Assembly: GCF_039724765.1 (NCBI RefSeq)
Contig: NZ_CP155729.1
Coordinates: forward strand, 1,550,001-1,614,000
Direction: 5' to 3'
Length of the DNA: 64,000 nucleotides
Source: Sagittula stellata E-37
Lineage (GTDB): Bacteria; Pseudomonadota; Alphaproteobacteria; Rhodobacterales; Rhodobacteraceae
Shown: in pieces, positions 18,086 through 26,942 of the stretch
How the letters are laid out: each line of letters begins with the position of its first letter
Position numbering within the stretch: the stretch's first letter is position 1
Made by a program: the position numbers and the translations under genes
The notes under the pieces: generated by a model
Database searches by the model: none
Told to the model about the DNA's origin: nothing
The model's input: only the letters and a program-made list of their open reading frames with translations

Positions 18086-18706
18086 TCAGGCCCGGCGCAG
18101 GGTCGCTGTCAGGACGCCCATGCCGATCAGCGTCGCTCCCCCGGCACGTGTTATCCAGGTCAGTGCGGCGGGCTTTGCGATCCAACGTCTCAACCGGTCG
18201 GCTGCCAGTGCATAGGCCAGCGCATTCAGGGTCGCCAGCGTCACGAAGGTGGCGATCAGGATGGCGAATTGCGGCAGCAACGCCCGACCGGGATCCAGGA
18301 ACTGCGGCACGAAGGCCACGAAGAACGCGATGCTCTTCGGGTTCAGCGCCGTCACCGCCGCGTTGTGCAGATAGACCGACCGGGCGGAGACTTCTGCGCG
18401 CGGCAGGGACAGCCCCTCGGCGGGTGCCGACCGTATCAGCTTGATGCCAAGCCACACGAGGTAGACCGCGCCCACCCACTTCAGCAGGGTAAACAGCGCG
18501 GCAGAGGTCGCGACCAGCGCGCCCAAACCGGCCAACGAGGCCGACATCGCCACGAAATCACCGGTGGCGACACCGGCGGCAGAGGCCACCGCGACAGACC
18601 GGCCCTTCGACAAGGCGTAGGACAGGACCAGCAGGACGGTCGGCCCCGGTATCAGCAGCAGCGCCGTCGAGGCCGCGACGAAGGTGAGCCAAATTGACAG
18701 GTCCAT
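18086..18706 (-). CDS. LysE/RhtB-family amino-acid exporter
   Basis: Inner-membrane efflux protein for amino acids or derivatives. The product has 206 residues with about six membrane helices. The N-terminal signature LLLIPGPTVLLVLSYALSKG and the middle motif TALNPKSIAFFVAFVPQF are diagnostic of the RhtB/LysE family. The substrate cannot be read from sequence. The stop is about 50 bases from the preceding convergent gene; the start is four bases past the stop of the DUF2927 gene, so the two may be cotranscribed. Confidence 0.9.
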   Translation of the reverse strand: MDLSIWLTFVAASTALLLIPGPTVLLVLSYALSKGRSVAVASAAGVATGDFVAMSASLAGLGALVATSAALFTLLKWVGAVYLVWLGIKLIRSAPAEGLSLPRAEVSARSVYLHNAAVTALNPKSIAFFVAFVPQFLDPGRALLPQFAILIATFVTLATLNALAYALAADRLRRWIAKPAALTWITRAGGATLIGMGVLTATLRRA

Positions 18707-18710
18707 GGTC

Positions 18711-19388
18711 TTACTCCGGTGGATAATGTCTGCGCAGGGCCATCACGTCCTGCGCCGACAGTTGCTTGGTGTCGTTGCTGTCCTGCGAGAAGATCGAGAC
18801 GCCTTCATACACGGGGTTGCGGATGTCGGTCAGCAGCCCCAACGCCTGCGTCACCTCTTCCAGCATGGCGGATTCGTAGTGCTGGATGTGCAGCCGCGTC
18901 CCGAACAGGATCGTGGCCCGCAGGATGGTCTTCGTATCGCTGCGCGACCAGACGATGACCCGCGCGCCCGTGACCGTGGTGCCGTCCGCGCCGTCTATCC
19001 CGGTCCGCGCCAGAGGCTTGCTGCCGTCGGTGTCGAGAAAGTGTATGCTGATGTCTGCCTCGGCCCCAGGTACCACCTCTTCGACCCGGATGCCCGCGCC
19101 CGCCGCGTTTATATACTTCACTGCACGGGCCAGTGCCGCCTCTGCGCGTTTGGTCTTGCCGCCCAGGAACGCACGGTCCATCGAGGCGATCCGGACACGC
19201 ACGGGGCGTTCGGCGTTCCAGTGCAGCATCGGTTTGCCGCAGCGATCTCCCGGCGGGGCGGCACAGGCCACTAGCCGGTAGAAATCCTCGTCTGACAGCC
19301 ATCCGTCGGATTCCACGTAGTCCTTTGCGGCGGTGGCCGCAGTTGCGGTAAGCGCGGCCAGAACGAGGCCGCAAAAGGCGGGACGCAT
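18711..19388 (-). CDS. exported DUF2927-type protein
   Basis: 225 residues with a signal peptide (MRPAFCGLVLAALTATAATA). The mature part begins KDYVESDGWLSDEDFYRLVACAA and holds the core RPVRVRI through ARVIVWSRSD, the pattern I associate with DUF2927, common in this bacterial group and of unknown function. The segment HIQHYESAMLEEVTQALGL resembles the helix of metallopeptidase-like folds but lacks a full HExxH. The ATG at 19388 follows the previous stop by 11 bases, indicating an operon with the small exported gene upstream. Confidence 0.7.
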   Translation of the reverse strand: MRPAFCGLVLAALTATAATAAKDYVESDGWLSDEDFYRLVACAAPPGDRCGKPMLHWNAERPVRVRIASMDRAFLGGKTKRAEAALARAVKYINAAGAGIRVEEVVPGAEADISIHFLDTDGSKPLARTGIDGADGTTVTGARVIVWSRSDTKTILRATILFGTRLHIQHYESAMLEEVTQALGLLTDIRNPVYEGVSIFSQDSNDTKQLSAQDVMALRRHYPPE

Positions 19389-19399
19389 GGGCAGGCGGC

Positions 19400-19756
19400 T
19401 CACTTCTGCGGATTGGTGTTTTCGATCATCTTGTATGCGACGCGGTAGAGATAGGTCGACGGCGGCGCCTGCCTGCATTCGTTCAGCGTGGCCTCGTAGA
19501 TCTTCAGCCCGCCGACGTTCTCGACAATGTCGGTAAAGCCCTTCTCCCGTTCCGTCGTCGCCCGGGTCCATACGCCCAGCACCCAGCCTGCCAACTGGCC
19601 CTTCAGACTTTCGTCCGTGCCATGGAAGGTCTCCAGCACCTTGGCACAGGTCCAGCCACCAGCGCCCATGACGTAGCTGTCGGTCGAACTGAATGTGACC
19701 TGCGCCGATAGCGGCGACGCGCATGTCACGATCAGGGCGAGGGCAACAAGGCGCAT
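19400..19756 (-). CDS. small exported protein
   Basis: 118 residues with a signal peptide (MRLVALALIVTCASPLSAQ). Two cysteines in the mature part (TCAKVLE and NECRQAP) could form a disulfide, and the helical layout with LAGWVLGVWTRAT resembles HdeA or Rap1a/Tai-like small periplasmic proteins; this is only a resemblance. AAGGAG lies seven bases before the ATG at 19756; a GTG three bases earlier is possible. First gene of a likely operon with the DUF2927 protein and the LysE exporter. Confidence 0.65.
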   Translation of the reverse strand: MRLVALALIVTCASPLSAQVTFSSTDSYVMGAGGWTCAKVLETFHGTDESLKGQLAGWVLGVWTRATTEREKGFTDIVENVGGLKIYEATLNECRQAPPSTYLYRVAYKMIENTNPQK

Positions 19757-19831
19757 CACGGGTCTCCTTCGTGCCGAAGTCTAGCGCCGGGGACGCGCGC
19801 GGGGCAAGCCCGACGGCAACCGCTACGCCCC

Positions 19832-20701
<870 letters not shown>

Positions 20702-20939
20702 TGGGCTCTCCTGGCTGTTCATCGGGCGTCTCGCGGGCAGTTAGCCATGGCCAAGGCATGGCTGCAACAGCGGATCGGCGAAGCTGCACGCATGGCGCTG
20801 ACACCGGTGTGGGTCGGTCAGTTCTTTGAAATCAACGCCTTGCGGCGCACGGGAGCTTCGGAAAGGTATGGCTTCTGCAAAATCGAGAATAATTTCCGAA
20901 ACAGGGAAATGTGCCTTTGAACCTGCCATCCGATCCGGG

Positions 20940-21692
20940 TCAGGCGTAGATGTCCAACCCGCCCTTGATGAGTAGCACGACGGAGAGGATCAGGAGGAAT
21001 ATCTCAATCACGATCCGGTAGGTGCGTTCCGGTAGGTGGGCGGTCAGCCAGCGGCCGCCGTAGGTCCCTATCATCCCGGTGACGCAGAGCGCCGCAACAA
21101 GCCCCCAGCGCAGCCCTTCGAACTGGCCGATGGACCAGTAGGCGGGCAGCTTCACGAGGTTGCCGATGGCGAAAGAGATGGCGACGGTGCCGGCGAACTC
21201 CAGCTTCGGCAGGCGTTGCGGCAGCAGGAAGGCCTGCACGGGCGGCGCGCCGGAATGGGTGATGAAACTCGCGATGCCCGTTATCGTGCCCCAAAAGACG
21301 CCCGGCGCGACGTCCGCGCTGGTTGGTTCCGGCGTCTCCTTTTGCCGCAGCGCCCGTCCCCAGGTGCGGGCGATGTACCAAAGGCCGATCAGCCCGGTGA
21401 AGATCAGCAGCGCCCGTTCCGGTGTGTAGGGCGTGATGACCGTGGCGATGGCCACACCCAAAAGGATCGACGGAACCAGGATGGCGACGTTCCGACGGGA
21501 GTAATCCTTGCGATAGAGCCATACGCCGATCCAGTCGGTGGCCACGAAGACCGGCAACAGGGTCGCCGCCGCCGTGACCGGGTTCATGAACAGCGAAAGC
21601 ATCGGCACCGCGATGGCCGCGGCAGAGGCGAGCCCGCCCTTGGAAAAGCCGACGATCAGCGCTGCGACCAGGAGAAGAGAGGTTTCGAGCAC
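20940..21692 (-). CDS. TauE/SafE-family transporter
   Basis: Membrane protein of the sulfite-exporter/sulfonate family. The product has 250 residues with about eight hydrophobic helices. The repeated family motif is visible in FSKGGLASAAAIAVPMLSLF and ASFITHSGAPPVQAFLLPQ. The start chosen is GTG at 21692 with AAGGAAAA upstream, because the longer frame adds residues unlike the family. Substrate (sulfite, sulfoacetate or other anion) cannot be told. It lies back to back with a SulP anion transporter. Confidence 0.87.
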   Translation of the reverse strand: MLETSLLLVAALIVGFSKGGLASAAAIAVPMLSLFMNPVTAAATLLPVFVATDWIGVWLYRKDYSRRNVAILVPSILLGVAIATVITPYTPERALLIFTGLIGLWYIARTWGRALRQKETPEPTSADVAPGVFWGTITGIASFITHSGAPPVQAFLLPQRLPKLEFAGTVAISFAIGNLVKLPAYWSIGQFEGLRWGLVAALCVTGMIGTYGGRWLTAHLPERTYRIVIEIFLLILSVVLLIKGGLDIYA

Positions 21693-21981
21693 GGGTTTTC
21701 CTTCTTGGCAGAGACCCGGATTGGCGGAGACCCGGAGGCCGTTGCCCAAAAGGTCTGCCCTTCCGTCCCTCTTGCAGGTCTGCCGTGTATCTTCAAGGTA
21801 TCCGCGTCCACTGCGGCTTCACGGTGGCGAAAGGGGAAACCGGCCGCCGGGCAGAAGAAATCCGTGCATCTGCATCGATTCCTGTCTATAGCGAAGCCGA
21901 ACGCGCTGCTTTGCAGCATTGTCGGTGGTGTTTGCGCTCTCGTTGCGCTATGCCGCCGCCTCGCGACGAAGAGGATCCCCG

Positions 21982-23610
21982 ATGAAAAACACCGTACTGG
22001 CGAACTTCGCCAAACGCCTTGCCATGCCTGACCTGTCCCTCATGCCGGAGGAGAGACTGACACCTGAACGACTCCGGATCGAAGTGCTGGCCGGCCTGAC
22101 CGTTGCTCTGGCTCTGGTGCCGGAAGCGGTGGCGTTCGCCTTCGTGGCGGGGGTGCACCCGCTCGTCGGGCTTTACGCGGCTTTCATGGTGGGACTTGTC
22201 ACCGCCCTCTTCGGCGGCCGTCCGGGCATGATTTCAGGCGCAACCGGCGCGCTCGCTGTCGTCATGGTGGCGCTGGTGGCAGAACACGGGGTCGAATACC
22301 TCTTTGCGACCGTGGTGCTGATGGGCATCCTGCAGGTTCTGGCCGGGGTGATGCAGTGGGGCAAGTTCATCCGGCTGGTGCCGCACCCGGTGATGCTGGG
22401 CTTCGTCAACGGGCTGGCCATCGTGATCTTCCTCGCCCAGCTCACGCAGTTCAAAGTGCCCGGCTCCACCGAGATTTCGGGCCATGGCGCCGGGGGCGGC
22501 GAGTGGCTGACGGGTCTGCCGCTTTATCTGATGCTGGGCCTCGTGGCTCTGACCATGGCGATCATCTGGCTCATGCCGAAGGTGTCCAAGGTCGTGCCCG
22601 CACCGCTGGCCGGGATCGCCGTCGTCGCGGCCATCGTGATCGGCTTCGGGCTGGACGTGCCGCGCGTCGGCGACATGGCCTCCATCGAAGGCGGGCTGCC
22701 GAGCTTCCACGTTCCGATGGTCCCGCTGAACCTTGAAACGCTGGAAATCATCTTCCCCTACGCGGTGATCCTCGCGGCGGTCGGTCTGATCGAATCCCTG
22801 CTGACCCTGAACCTTGTGGGCGAGATGACCGGCAAGCGCGGCGGCGCCAGCCAGGAGTGTATCGCTCAGGGCGCGTCCAACGTTCTGACCGGCTTCTTCG
22901 GCGGTATGGGCGGCTGCGCCATGATTGGCCAGTCGATGATCAACGTGAAATCCGGCGCGCGCACGCGGATCGCAGGCATCGTGGCGGCACTTTTCCTGCT
23001 GTCCTTCATCCTCTTTGCCTCGCCGCTGATCGAGATGATCCCGCTGGCGGCGCTGGTCGGCGTGATGTTCATGGTGGTGATCGGCACCTTCGCGTGGAAC
23101 TCGCTCAAGATCCTGCTCAAGGTCCCGGCGATGGACGCCTTCGTCATCATCCTCGTGACGGTTGTGACGGTGCTGGAGGACCTCGCCGTCGCGGTCGTCG
23201 TTGGTGTCATCGTGTCGGCGCTGGCCTACGCCTGGAACAACGCGCGGCGCATCCATTCGCGTACCTACGTGACGCCCGAGGGCGCGAAGGTCTATCAGGT
23301 GCAGGGGCCGCTGTTCTTCGGTTCCTCCGACGGCTTTGTCGAGATGTTCGACGTGGCCGAGGACCCTTCGCTGGTAGTGGTCGACTTCGCCGACAGCCGT
23401 GTGGTCGACCAGTCGGCGCTGCAGGCGATCGAGGCGGTTGCCGGCAAATACGCGGCCGTGGGCAAGACCGTGCAACTGCGGCACCTGTCGCGCGATTGCC
23501 ACCGGCTGCTCAACAAGGCCGGACACCTGATGATCGATTCCGACGACGATCCGGATTACGAACTGGCGGTGGACTACGGGGTGCGGACCGGCATCCTCGG
23601 CGGACATTGA
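21982..23610 (+). CDS. SulP-family anion permease with STAS domain
   Basis: Inner-membrane transporter for sulfate, bicarbonate or related anions. The product has 542 residues. The N-terminal part has the SulP motif LTVALALVPEAVAFAFVAGV and about 12 helices; the C-terminal 110 residues (from VYQVQGPLFFGSSDGF) form a STAS domain with the nucleotide-site-like segment DFADSRVVDQSALQAIE. The ATG at 21982 has GAGGAT upstream. The gene ends in a strong terminator. Sulfate and bicarbonate carriers are not separable by eye. Confidence 0.9.
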   Translation: MKNTVLANFAKRLAMPDLSLMPEERLTPERLRIEVLAGLTVALALVPEAVAFAFVAGVHPLVGLYAAFMVGLVTALFGGRPGMISGATGALAVVMVALVAEHGVEYLFATVVLMGILQVLAGVMQWGKFIRLVPHPVMLGFVNGLAIVIFLAQLTQFKVPGSTEISGHGAGGGEWLTGLPLYLMLGLVALTMAIIWLMPKVSKVVPAPLAGIAVVAAIVIGFGLDVPRVGDMASIEGGLPSFHVPMVPLNLETLEIIFPYAVILAAVGLIESLLTLNLVGEMTGKRGGASQECIAQGASNVLTGFFGGMGGCAMIGQSMINVKSGARTRIAGIVAALFLLSFILFASPLIEMIPLAALVGVMFMVVIGTFAWNSLKILLKVPAMDAFVIILVTVVTVLEDLAVAVVVGVIVSALAYAWNNARRIHSRTYVTPEGAKVYQVQGPLFFGSSDGFVEMFDVAEDPSLVVVDFADSRVVDQSALQAIEAVAGKYAAVGKTVQLRHLSRDCHRLLNKAGHLMIDSDDDPDYELAVDYGVRTGILGGH

Positions 23611-23631
23611 TCCCCGCAGAAGATCGGAACG

Positions 23632-23658
23632 GGGCGGCCTGCAGAGGCCGCCCTTTTT
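23632..23658 (+). terminator. Rho-independent terminator of the SulP gene
   Basis: GGGCGGCCT (23632-23640) pairs with AGGCCGCCC (23645-23653) around GCAG, followed by five T residues. Confidence 0.9.
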
Positions 23659-23689
23659 CATGTCCAGTGCGTGAATGCCGGGGCGCGGG

Positions 23690-24340
23690 TCAGGGCGCCA
23701 GCCGTTCCAGAGCGCCCACATCGCCGGCTTCGAGCGCAGGCCGTGCGGCGGCGATCCGTTCGGCTGGCCAGTCCCACCAGGCGAGCGCGTTCAGCCGCGC
23801 GATAACGTCCTCAGACAAGCGCATGCGCACCACCTTGGCCGGGTTGCCTGTGACGATGGCATAATTCGGTATGGCTCCGCGTACCACGGAACCGGCGCCG
23901 ACGATGACACCGTTGCCGATCCGCGCTCCGGGCAGAACCATCGCGCCGTAGCCCAGCCAGACGTCATGGCCTATGGTCGTATCGCGGGTGTCGGGCTGGT
24001 ATCCGGTCATCGCGTCGGGATCGAACACGGTGAACGGGTAGGTGGTCAGACCGTCCATCGCATGGTTGGCCGACGACCCGATGAAGCGCACGCCGTGGGC
24101 GATCTGGCAGAACTTTCCGATGCTGAGCGACTCTTGCGAGAACGGGAACAGGTAGGGTGCGAGGCGCGCGGCCCAGTCCTCGGGCGGATCGAAGTCTGAC
24201 GCGTAGGTGTAGTCGCCGACGACGAACCTTGGATGGTCGATCACGGCCTTCAGGTGGACAGTGCCGACATGCGGGGAACCGTCGGGCAGGGTGATCGGAT
24301 GGCGACGCGCGGCGTCGGGCAGGGAGAAACGTGCAGGCAT
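23690..24340 (-). CDS. CatB-like O-acetyltransferase (left-handed beta-helix)
   Basis: Acetyl-CoA-dependent acyltransferase of the xenobiotic acetyltransferase (type B chloramphenicol acetyltransferase/Vat) group. The product has 216 residues with hexapeptide repeats (IGHDVWLGYGAMVLPGARIG and VIVGAGSVVRGAIPNYAIV), the catalytic-His region (SSANHAMDG), and the family ending GNPAKVVRMR. Chromosomal copies like this usually have unknown small-molecule substrates; drug resistance should not be assumed. It stands alone, convergent with the SulP gene. Confidence 0.85.
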   Translation of the reverse strand: MPARFSLPDAARRHPITLPDGSPHVGTVHLKAVIDHPRFVVGDYTYASDFDPPEDWAARLAPYLFPFSQESLSIGKFCQIAHGVRFIGSSANHAMDGLTTYPFTVFDPDAMTGYQPDTRDTTIGHDVWLGYGAMVLPGARIGNGVIVGAGSVVRGAIPNYAIVTGNPAKVVRMRLSEDVIARLNALAWWDWPAERIAAARPALEAGDVGALERLAP

Positions 24341-24549
24341 GGTGCCTCCTTTGAAATGCTGAACGGATGTCAGGGGTTCAAAGGTGCTGGTCCATGTCGC
24401 TCTCCATCGGCTTTATTGGATGCGTAGCATGACGCGGGCAGTTTGGCCACGGCCCTTGTCGCGCGAAACCGCACGGCGGTCATGACGGGTCGGCAGGTGA
24501 CCTGTTTGGCCTGCGGCCAAAAGCACCCACCCGCCAACCCGGGGCCAGC

Positions 24550-25155
24550 TCAATCGCCGGGGCGCTTGAGCGAGAACTTCTCGCGCACCACCGTGTAGTC
24601 GCGGTAGCCCATCCGGGACAGCGGGTTGTAGGCCAGCACGTCGAAGATGCCGTCGATCAGGCAGTCGTCGCGCATGTGCACACCCGTCACCTCGCCGAAC
24701 ACCGCGAAATTGCTGGTGCCCTCCAGCGCGACGATCTGCGTGAGCCGGCATTCGAGGTTGGCAGGCGCCAGCGCGACGCGCGGACAGGCAATGGTCTCGC
24801 ACTCGGCCTTCTCAATCCCGGCCTCAATGAACTCATCCGTTCCGGCAGGCAGCGGGGCAGAGGTCGCGTTCATGGCGTCGCGCATGGCGAATTCGACGAT
24901 GTTCACGCAGAAGACGCCGGATTCGCGGATCTGGGCGACGCTGTCCTTGGTATCCCCGCGGTCGTCCTTGGATGAGGTGGAAGAGAACATGACCTGCGGC
25001 GGAGTGTAGGCGCAGGCGTTGAAGAAGGAATAGGGGGCGAGGTTGTCGCGCCCGTCGGCCCCCCGGGTCGAGATCCATCCGATCGGACGAGGGGTGACGA
25101 TGGCATTGAACGGATTATGTGGCAGGCCGTGACCGTCAGCGGGGCGGTAGAACAT
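24550..25155 (-). CDS. flavin reductase-like FMN-binding protein
   Basis: 201 residues of the flavin-reductase-like (split-barrel FMN-binding) family: VTPRPIGWISTRGADGRDNLAPYS, then MFSSTSSKDDRGDTKDS and the segment FAVFGEVTGVHM are typical. Such proteins reduce or bind FMN for partner oxygenases or act alone. The ATG at 25155 has AGGAG about eight bases upstream. No partner monooxygenase is near. The 209-base gap before it has no gene. Confidence 0.85.
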   Translation of the reverse strand: MFYRPADGHGLPHNPFNAIVTPRPIGWISTRGADGRDNLAPYSFFNACAYTPPQVMFSSTSSKDDRGDTKDSVAQIRESGVFCVNIVEFAMRDAMNATSAPLPAGTDEFIEAGIEKAECETIACPRVALAPANLECRLTQIVALEGTSNFAVFGEVTGVHMRDDCLIDGIFDVLAYNPLSRMGYRDYTVVREKFSLKRPGD

Positions 25156-25274
25156 GGTGTTGCTCCTGTTTGCAGCGGATTCCCGCTGGTGATAGGGCGT
25201 TTGGAGGCGAAGTGCACGTGCCTCACGGCGCAGGCAGCCTGCAAACGTGCAGGCGGGAAGGGAGGCCCCGACGG

Positions 25275-25766
25275 GTGTATGTGACGACCGAGGAACGGCC
25301 CGAGGACTGGTGGGATGTCGAGGCGCTGTTCGACCTTGCCTTTGCACCGGGACGTACGGCCCTGTCTTCTTACCGGCTGCGCGATGACGTGCCGCCGGTG
25401 GCACCGCTTTGCCGCCTGGTGCGGGACGGATCGGGCACCGTCGTGGGGGCCATCCGTTACTGGCCGGTCCGGATCGGCGATGCAGACGTCCTGCTGCTGG
25501 GGCCCGTCGCGGTGCACCCGGTCGCGCAGGGCGCGGGGCTGGCGGCGCTCCTCATCCGCGAGACGCTGTCGAAGGCCGCGGAGCTTGGTTTCGAACGGAT
25601 CCTGCTGGTCGGCGACCGGCCGTACTACGGGCGCTTCGGCTTTGACCGGCTGGAGGGGGTCGAGATGCCCCCACCCACAAACCCGGCGCGGATCCTCGGG
25701 CTGGAACTGGTGGACGGCGCATGGTCCGGCGTGACCGGAGAGGTGGAGCGCGCATTGCCGGAGTGA
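25275..25766 (+). CDS. GNAT-family N-acetyltransferase
   Basis: 163 residues. The acetyl-CoA loop is VHPVAQGAGLAALLIRETL, preceded by LLLGPVAV, with DRPYYGRFGF near the end, a pattern seen in YhbS-like acetyltransferases. The GTG at 25275 is preferred because AAGGGAGG lies about nine bases upstream; another GTG at 25281 is possible. The substrate is unknown. It diverges from the flavin reductase and runs toward the EcsC gene. Confidence 0.8.
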   Translation: MYVTTEERPEDWWDVEALFDLAFAPGRTALSSYRLRDDVPPVAPLCRLVRDGSGTVVGAIRYWPVRIGDADVLLLGPVAVHPVAQGAGLAALLIRETLSKAAELGFERILLVGDRPYYGRFGFDRLEGVEMPPPTNPARILGLELVDGAWSGVTGEVERALPE

Positions 25767-25824
25767 GCGCCACGTCTTGAACGTCGCGGGTTCGGTCACA
25801 TCTTTTTCATCAGGAGGATGCGCC

Positions 25825-26586
25825 ATGACCGAAATCACACCCGTCGGAACCCCCGAAGATCAGGTGCGCCTGCTGGCGAAGCGCTACAGGTCGGCCAATT
25901 CGGTCGGCATGCAGTTGCTCAACCTGATCGGGGGGCAGGCGGAGAACCTGCTGGAACGGTTGCCGGATTCGGCCAAGGACCGGCTGGAGGTCACGGCAGA
26001 GCGTGCCTTGGGCGCCGCGCTGGACGCCGCCGGACGGACGCGCGGCATCGTCCCGGACCAGAAAGGATGGCTGAACACAGCGATGGCGACGGCCATGGGG
26101 GTCGCCGGCGGCGTAGGTGGTCTGCCGTCGGCCTTGGCGGAACTGCCGGTCACGGTCACCGTCCTCATGCGCGCGATGCTGGGTATCGCCGCCGAACACG
26201 GGTTCGACCCGGAAAGCCCGGAAGTGGCGAAGGAGTGCCTTGCCGTCTTCGCCTCTGCCGGACCGCTGTCCAAGGACGACGGAACGGACATCGGCTTTCT
26301 GGCGGCGAGGGTGTCCCTGACCGGGGCCAGCGTGAATGGCCTGATCGCGCGTGTCGCGCCACGTGTCGCGACTGCGCTCGGTCAGAAACTGGCCGCGCAG
26401 ACCGTGCCAGTGCTCGGCGCTGCGGCGGGTGCCGCCGTGAACTACGCCTATACCTCGTACTACCAGCAGATGGCGCATGTGCACTTCGGCCTGATGCGGC
26501 TGGCCGAGGACAGCGGGCGCCCCAGGGAAGAACTTCTGGACATGCTGCGCGAGGAGCTTGAACCGCCGCGGATACGACGAAACTGA
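25825..26586 (+). CDS. EcsC-family protein
   Basis: 253 residues matching the EcsC family: an Ala/Gly-rich hydrophobic centre (GVAGGVGGLPSALAELPVTV) and the later GAAAGAAVNYAYTSYYQQMA. EcsC was named from a Bacillus ABC-transporter operon; its own function is unresolved, and no ABC genes are adjacent here. AGGAGG precedes the ATG at 25825. The next feature downstream is a structured RNA candidate. Confidence 0.82.
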   Translation: MTEITPVGTPEDQVRLLAKRYRSANSVGMQLLNLIGGQAENLLERLPDSAKDRLEVTAERALGAALDAAGRTRGIVPDQKGWLNTAMATAMGVAGGVGGLPSALAELPVTVTVLMRAMLGIAAEHGFDPESPEVAKECLAVFASAGPLSKDDGTDIGFLAARVSLTGASVNGLIARVAPRVATALGQKLAAQTVPVLGAAAGAAVNYAYTSYYQQMAHVHFGLMRLAEDSGRPREELLDMLREELEPPRIRRN

Positions 26587-26623
26587 ATTTCGGATTTTCG
26601 GTAACTTTGGCTTAATACCGAAG

Positions 26624-26800
26624 ATGTAGCGTCTCGGTCATCCGGGGCACAAAAGGCCCTGCCAAGCAATCCGGTCCCAAAACCCTACGCGACAGGCTGT
26701 CCTGAAAGCACACAGTACCTGCATGTGGGAACCGGCTCCTGCCGCGCGGAAGCGTGCGCAGGGCTCTTTGCCAGAAGGCGGAGGGCGGATGAGACGTCAG
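26624..26800 (+). ncRNA. ssrS: structured RNA, probable 6S RNA
   Basis: A long rod-like fold can be drawn by hand. CGTCTC (26630) pairs with GAGACG (26791), and ATCC with GGAT. GGCCCTGC (26655) pairs with GCAGGGCT (26758). CCGGTCCCA (26671) pairs with TGGGAACCGG (26726) with one bulge, and CAGGCTGT (26693) pairs with ACAG-TA-CCTG (26712). A mostly double-stranded rod with a central open region is the shape of 6S RNA, which binds RNA polymerase sigma70. The 5' arm element CAAGC...GGTCCC also recalls 6S. A weak promoter (TTTCGG/TTAATA) precedes it and a terminator follows. The ends and the 6S name are inferred. Confidence 0.55.
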
Positions 26801-26827
26801 AGACTAACGCGCTCCGGTTCGGTGTAA

Positions 26828-26851
26828 AACGCGCCGACCGGGGCGTTTTTT
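26828..26851 (+). terminator. terminator after the 6S-like RNA
   Basis: AACGCGCC (26828-26835) pairs with GGGGCGTT (26840-26847) with one mismatch, followed by a run of six T. No protein gene lies between EcsC (ends 26586) and this site, which supports an RNA transcript there. Confidence 0.65.
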
Positions 26852-26942
26852 GCGCGGGCATCGATCGGGCGCGCAAACGTGCGGTGGAAGCGCCTGGCCG
26901 CTCGGGCACCTGCCGGTCAAATGGCTTTGTCCGATGGCTTTG

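Noticed and set aside
26870..26925. tRNA-Ser-like D arm (TGCCCGAGCGGCC) on the minus strand
   Set aside because: No anticodon stem or T arm follows, so it cannot fold as a tRNA.
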